Shown piece after piece: positions 4,604 to 5,396 of a stretch of 5,396 bases of DNA. Both the position numbers and the translations under genes were made by a program. The notes beneath the pieces are model-generated. The model saw nothing but the letters and a program-made list of their open reading frames with translations, ran no database searches and had not been told where the DNA came from. The first letter of the stretch is position 1. The number at the start of each line of letters is the position of its first letter. This stretch comes from an uncultured Bacilli bacterium (lineage in GTDB: Bacteria > Bacillota_I > Bacilli_A > RF39 > UBA660), in NCBI GenBank assembly GCA_949840855.1, contig CATKYP010000074.1:1-5396 (forward strand), given 5' to 3'.

Positions 4604-5396
4604 TTATTTTGTTTTGAAAGTCCATAGATTTTTTATTTGACCTTTCAATCTATCGTATTCCCATAACATATTACTTCTCTCCTTACTATTAGGATCATTT
4701 ATAATGAATTTTCCATCCTTAACTCTTGTTAGGACAATTATATGTCCTGTTGTTGTAAAATCTCCTCTTCTCATACTACAAATAATGGGATGTCCTTGTT
4801 CTAATTCAGAAATCATTTTTGATTTTGATAATGATAATTCAGTTCCTATAATTCCATATTTTTTTACACCTTCTGTAAATAATAGCCAACTTGTTACACC
4901 TTCATAATAACCGTTTTTATATGAATATAGCGCTATATCATAAGGTGTGATATCATTTCTGCCTGTTAGCCCTGCTATTACCATAGCAAGTGATGTTGGA
5001 CCACAGCCATTTATAGCAAGTACTTCATCTCCATAAATACCATATCCCCATCTTGGATCATATTGTAATAGTAAAGGAAACTCACCTTTTTTAATATCTC
5101 CAATAGTTTCAGAAAAAGTTTTTCCTTTTGAATCAAGATAATTTAACACATAATCAATCATATCAAGATTTTTTGAAAGCATTTCAAGTAATATTTTGGG
5201 GTAATTATCTTTATTGTCCATAATTGTTTTGATTTTAGAATTTTTATTTACTAATAATTCCAAGTAACTAATACTATCCATATTTGAATCTATTTTCTCT
5301 ATTTTTAATGAGGATTCAATTTTTTCGTAAAAGTACTCAAATTTATATTCATAAAATTTATTTCTACAAATCAAACATATTACAAAAATAATGATT
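4604..5396 (-). CDS. Membrane-anchored C39-like cysteine peptidase, 5' end cut by the window edge
   Basis: This is a papain-fold cysteine peptidase of the C39_2 type, probably acting outside the cell; its substrate is unknown. Numbering from the TTG at 5374, the domain begins near residue 100 with PLLLQYDPRWGYGIYG (Gln104, candidate oxyanion Gln). The nucleophile motif GCGPTSLAMV follows (Cys124), then TTGHIIVLTRV (His211) and INDPNS (Asp227), so the catalytic set looks complete. Residues 1-95 form a charged, helix-rich stalk. That TTG is probably not the start. It has no Shine-Dalgarno site, and the frame stays open to the edge, adding the hydrophobic run IIIFVICLIC. I infer an N-terminal membrane anchor that begins outside the window. 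The gene leads the visible operon, 18 bp before vanW, where vanG operons usually carry vanY. A role in trimming wall peptides is inference; a processing or unrelated protease is possible. Confidence 0.85.
   Translation of the reverse strand, partial: IIIFVICLICRNKFYEYKFEYFYEKIESSLKIEKIDSNMDSISYLELLVNKNSKIKTIMDNKDNYPKILLEMLSKNLDMIDYVLNYLDSKGKTFSETIGDIKKGEFPLLLQYDPRWGYGIYGDEVLAINGCGPTSLAMVIAGLTGRNDITPYDIALYSYKNGYYEGVTSWLLFTEGVKKYGIIGTELSLSKSKMISELEQGHPIICSMRRGDFTTTGHIIVLTRVKDGKFIINDPNSKERSNMLWEYDRLKGQIKNLWTFKTK

Noticed and set aside
4704..4907. Plus-strand open frame opposite the C39 peptidase
   Set aside because: It is antisense to the catalytic domain with its conserved His and Asp motifs, and has no ribosome site.
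1..5396. tRNA/rRNA genes, CRISPR repeats, transposase genes or terminal repeats of a mobile element
   Set aside because: I looked on both strands and saw no cloverleaf, regularly spaced repeat, recombinase motif or long terminal inverted repeat, so mobility of the cluster cannot be judged from this window.

Overview
The window is very AT-rich, uses the standard code (TGG for Trp, TGA as stop), and has purine-rich Shine-Dalgarno sites and many A/T-ending codons. This fits a low-GC Bacillota (Clostridia or a related gut lineage). I cannot name the species. All real genes lie on the minus strand, so transcription runs from the right edge to the left.

In transcription order the locus is: a membrane-anchored C39-family cysteine peptidase whose 5' end is cut by the right edge (4604-5396); vanW (3767-4585); a VanG-type D-Ala:D-Ser ligase (2721-3761); a VanXY-type D,D-dipeptidase/D,D-carboxypeptidase (2002-2724); the membrane half of VanT, i.e. 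VanTm (981-1997); a 260-bp gap (721-980); and vanZ (208-720). The first five genes are packed with gaps of 18, 5, -4 and 4 bp and look like one operon. The gap before vanZ holds a candidate promoter, a small AT-rich inverted repeat and fragments that look like decayed coding sequence. The left end (1-207) has no intact gene and no convincing terminator.

The order vanW-vanG-vanXY-vanT is that of the enterococcal vanG glycopeptide-resistance operon. In that pathway the ligase makes D-Ala-D-Ser, which replaces D-Ala-D-Ala at the end of the peptidoglycan stem peptide. VanXY destroys the D-Ala-D-Ala dipeptide and trims pentapeptides ending in D-Ala. VanT supplies D-Ser, with its membrane half proposed to take up L-Ser and its cytoplasmic half racemising it.

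Four things depart from the textbook operon. (1) VanT stops at the end of its membrane domain and no racemase gene follows in the window; a short out-of-frame stretch right after the stop may be a remnant of the racemase start. (2) A C39 peptidase sits where vanG operons carry the VanY carboxypeptidase. (3) A vanZ gene, best known from vanA-type clusters, is appended. (4) No VanR/VanS regulator is in view; it could lie beyond the right edge. The family names rest on remembered family sequences and motifs, not on a search.
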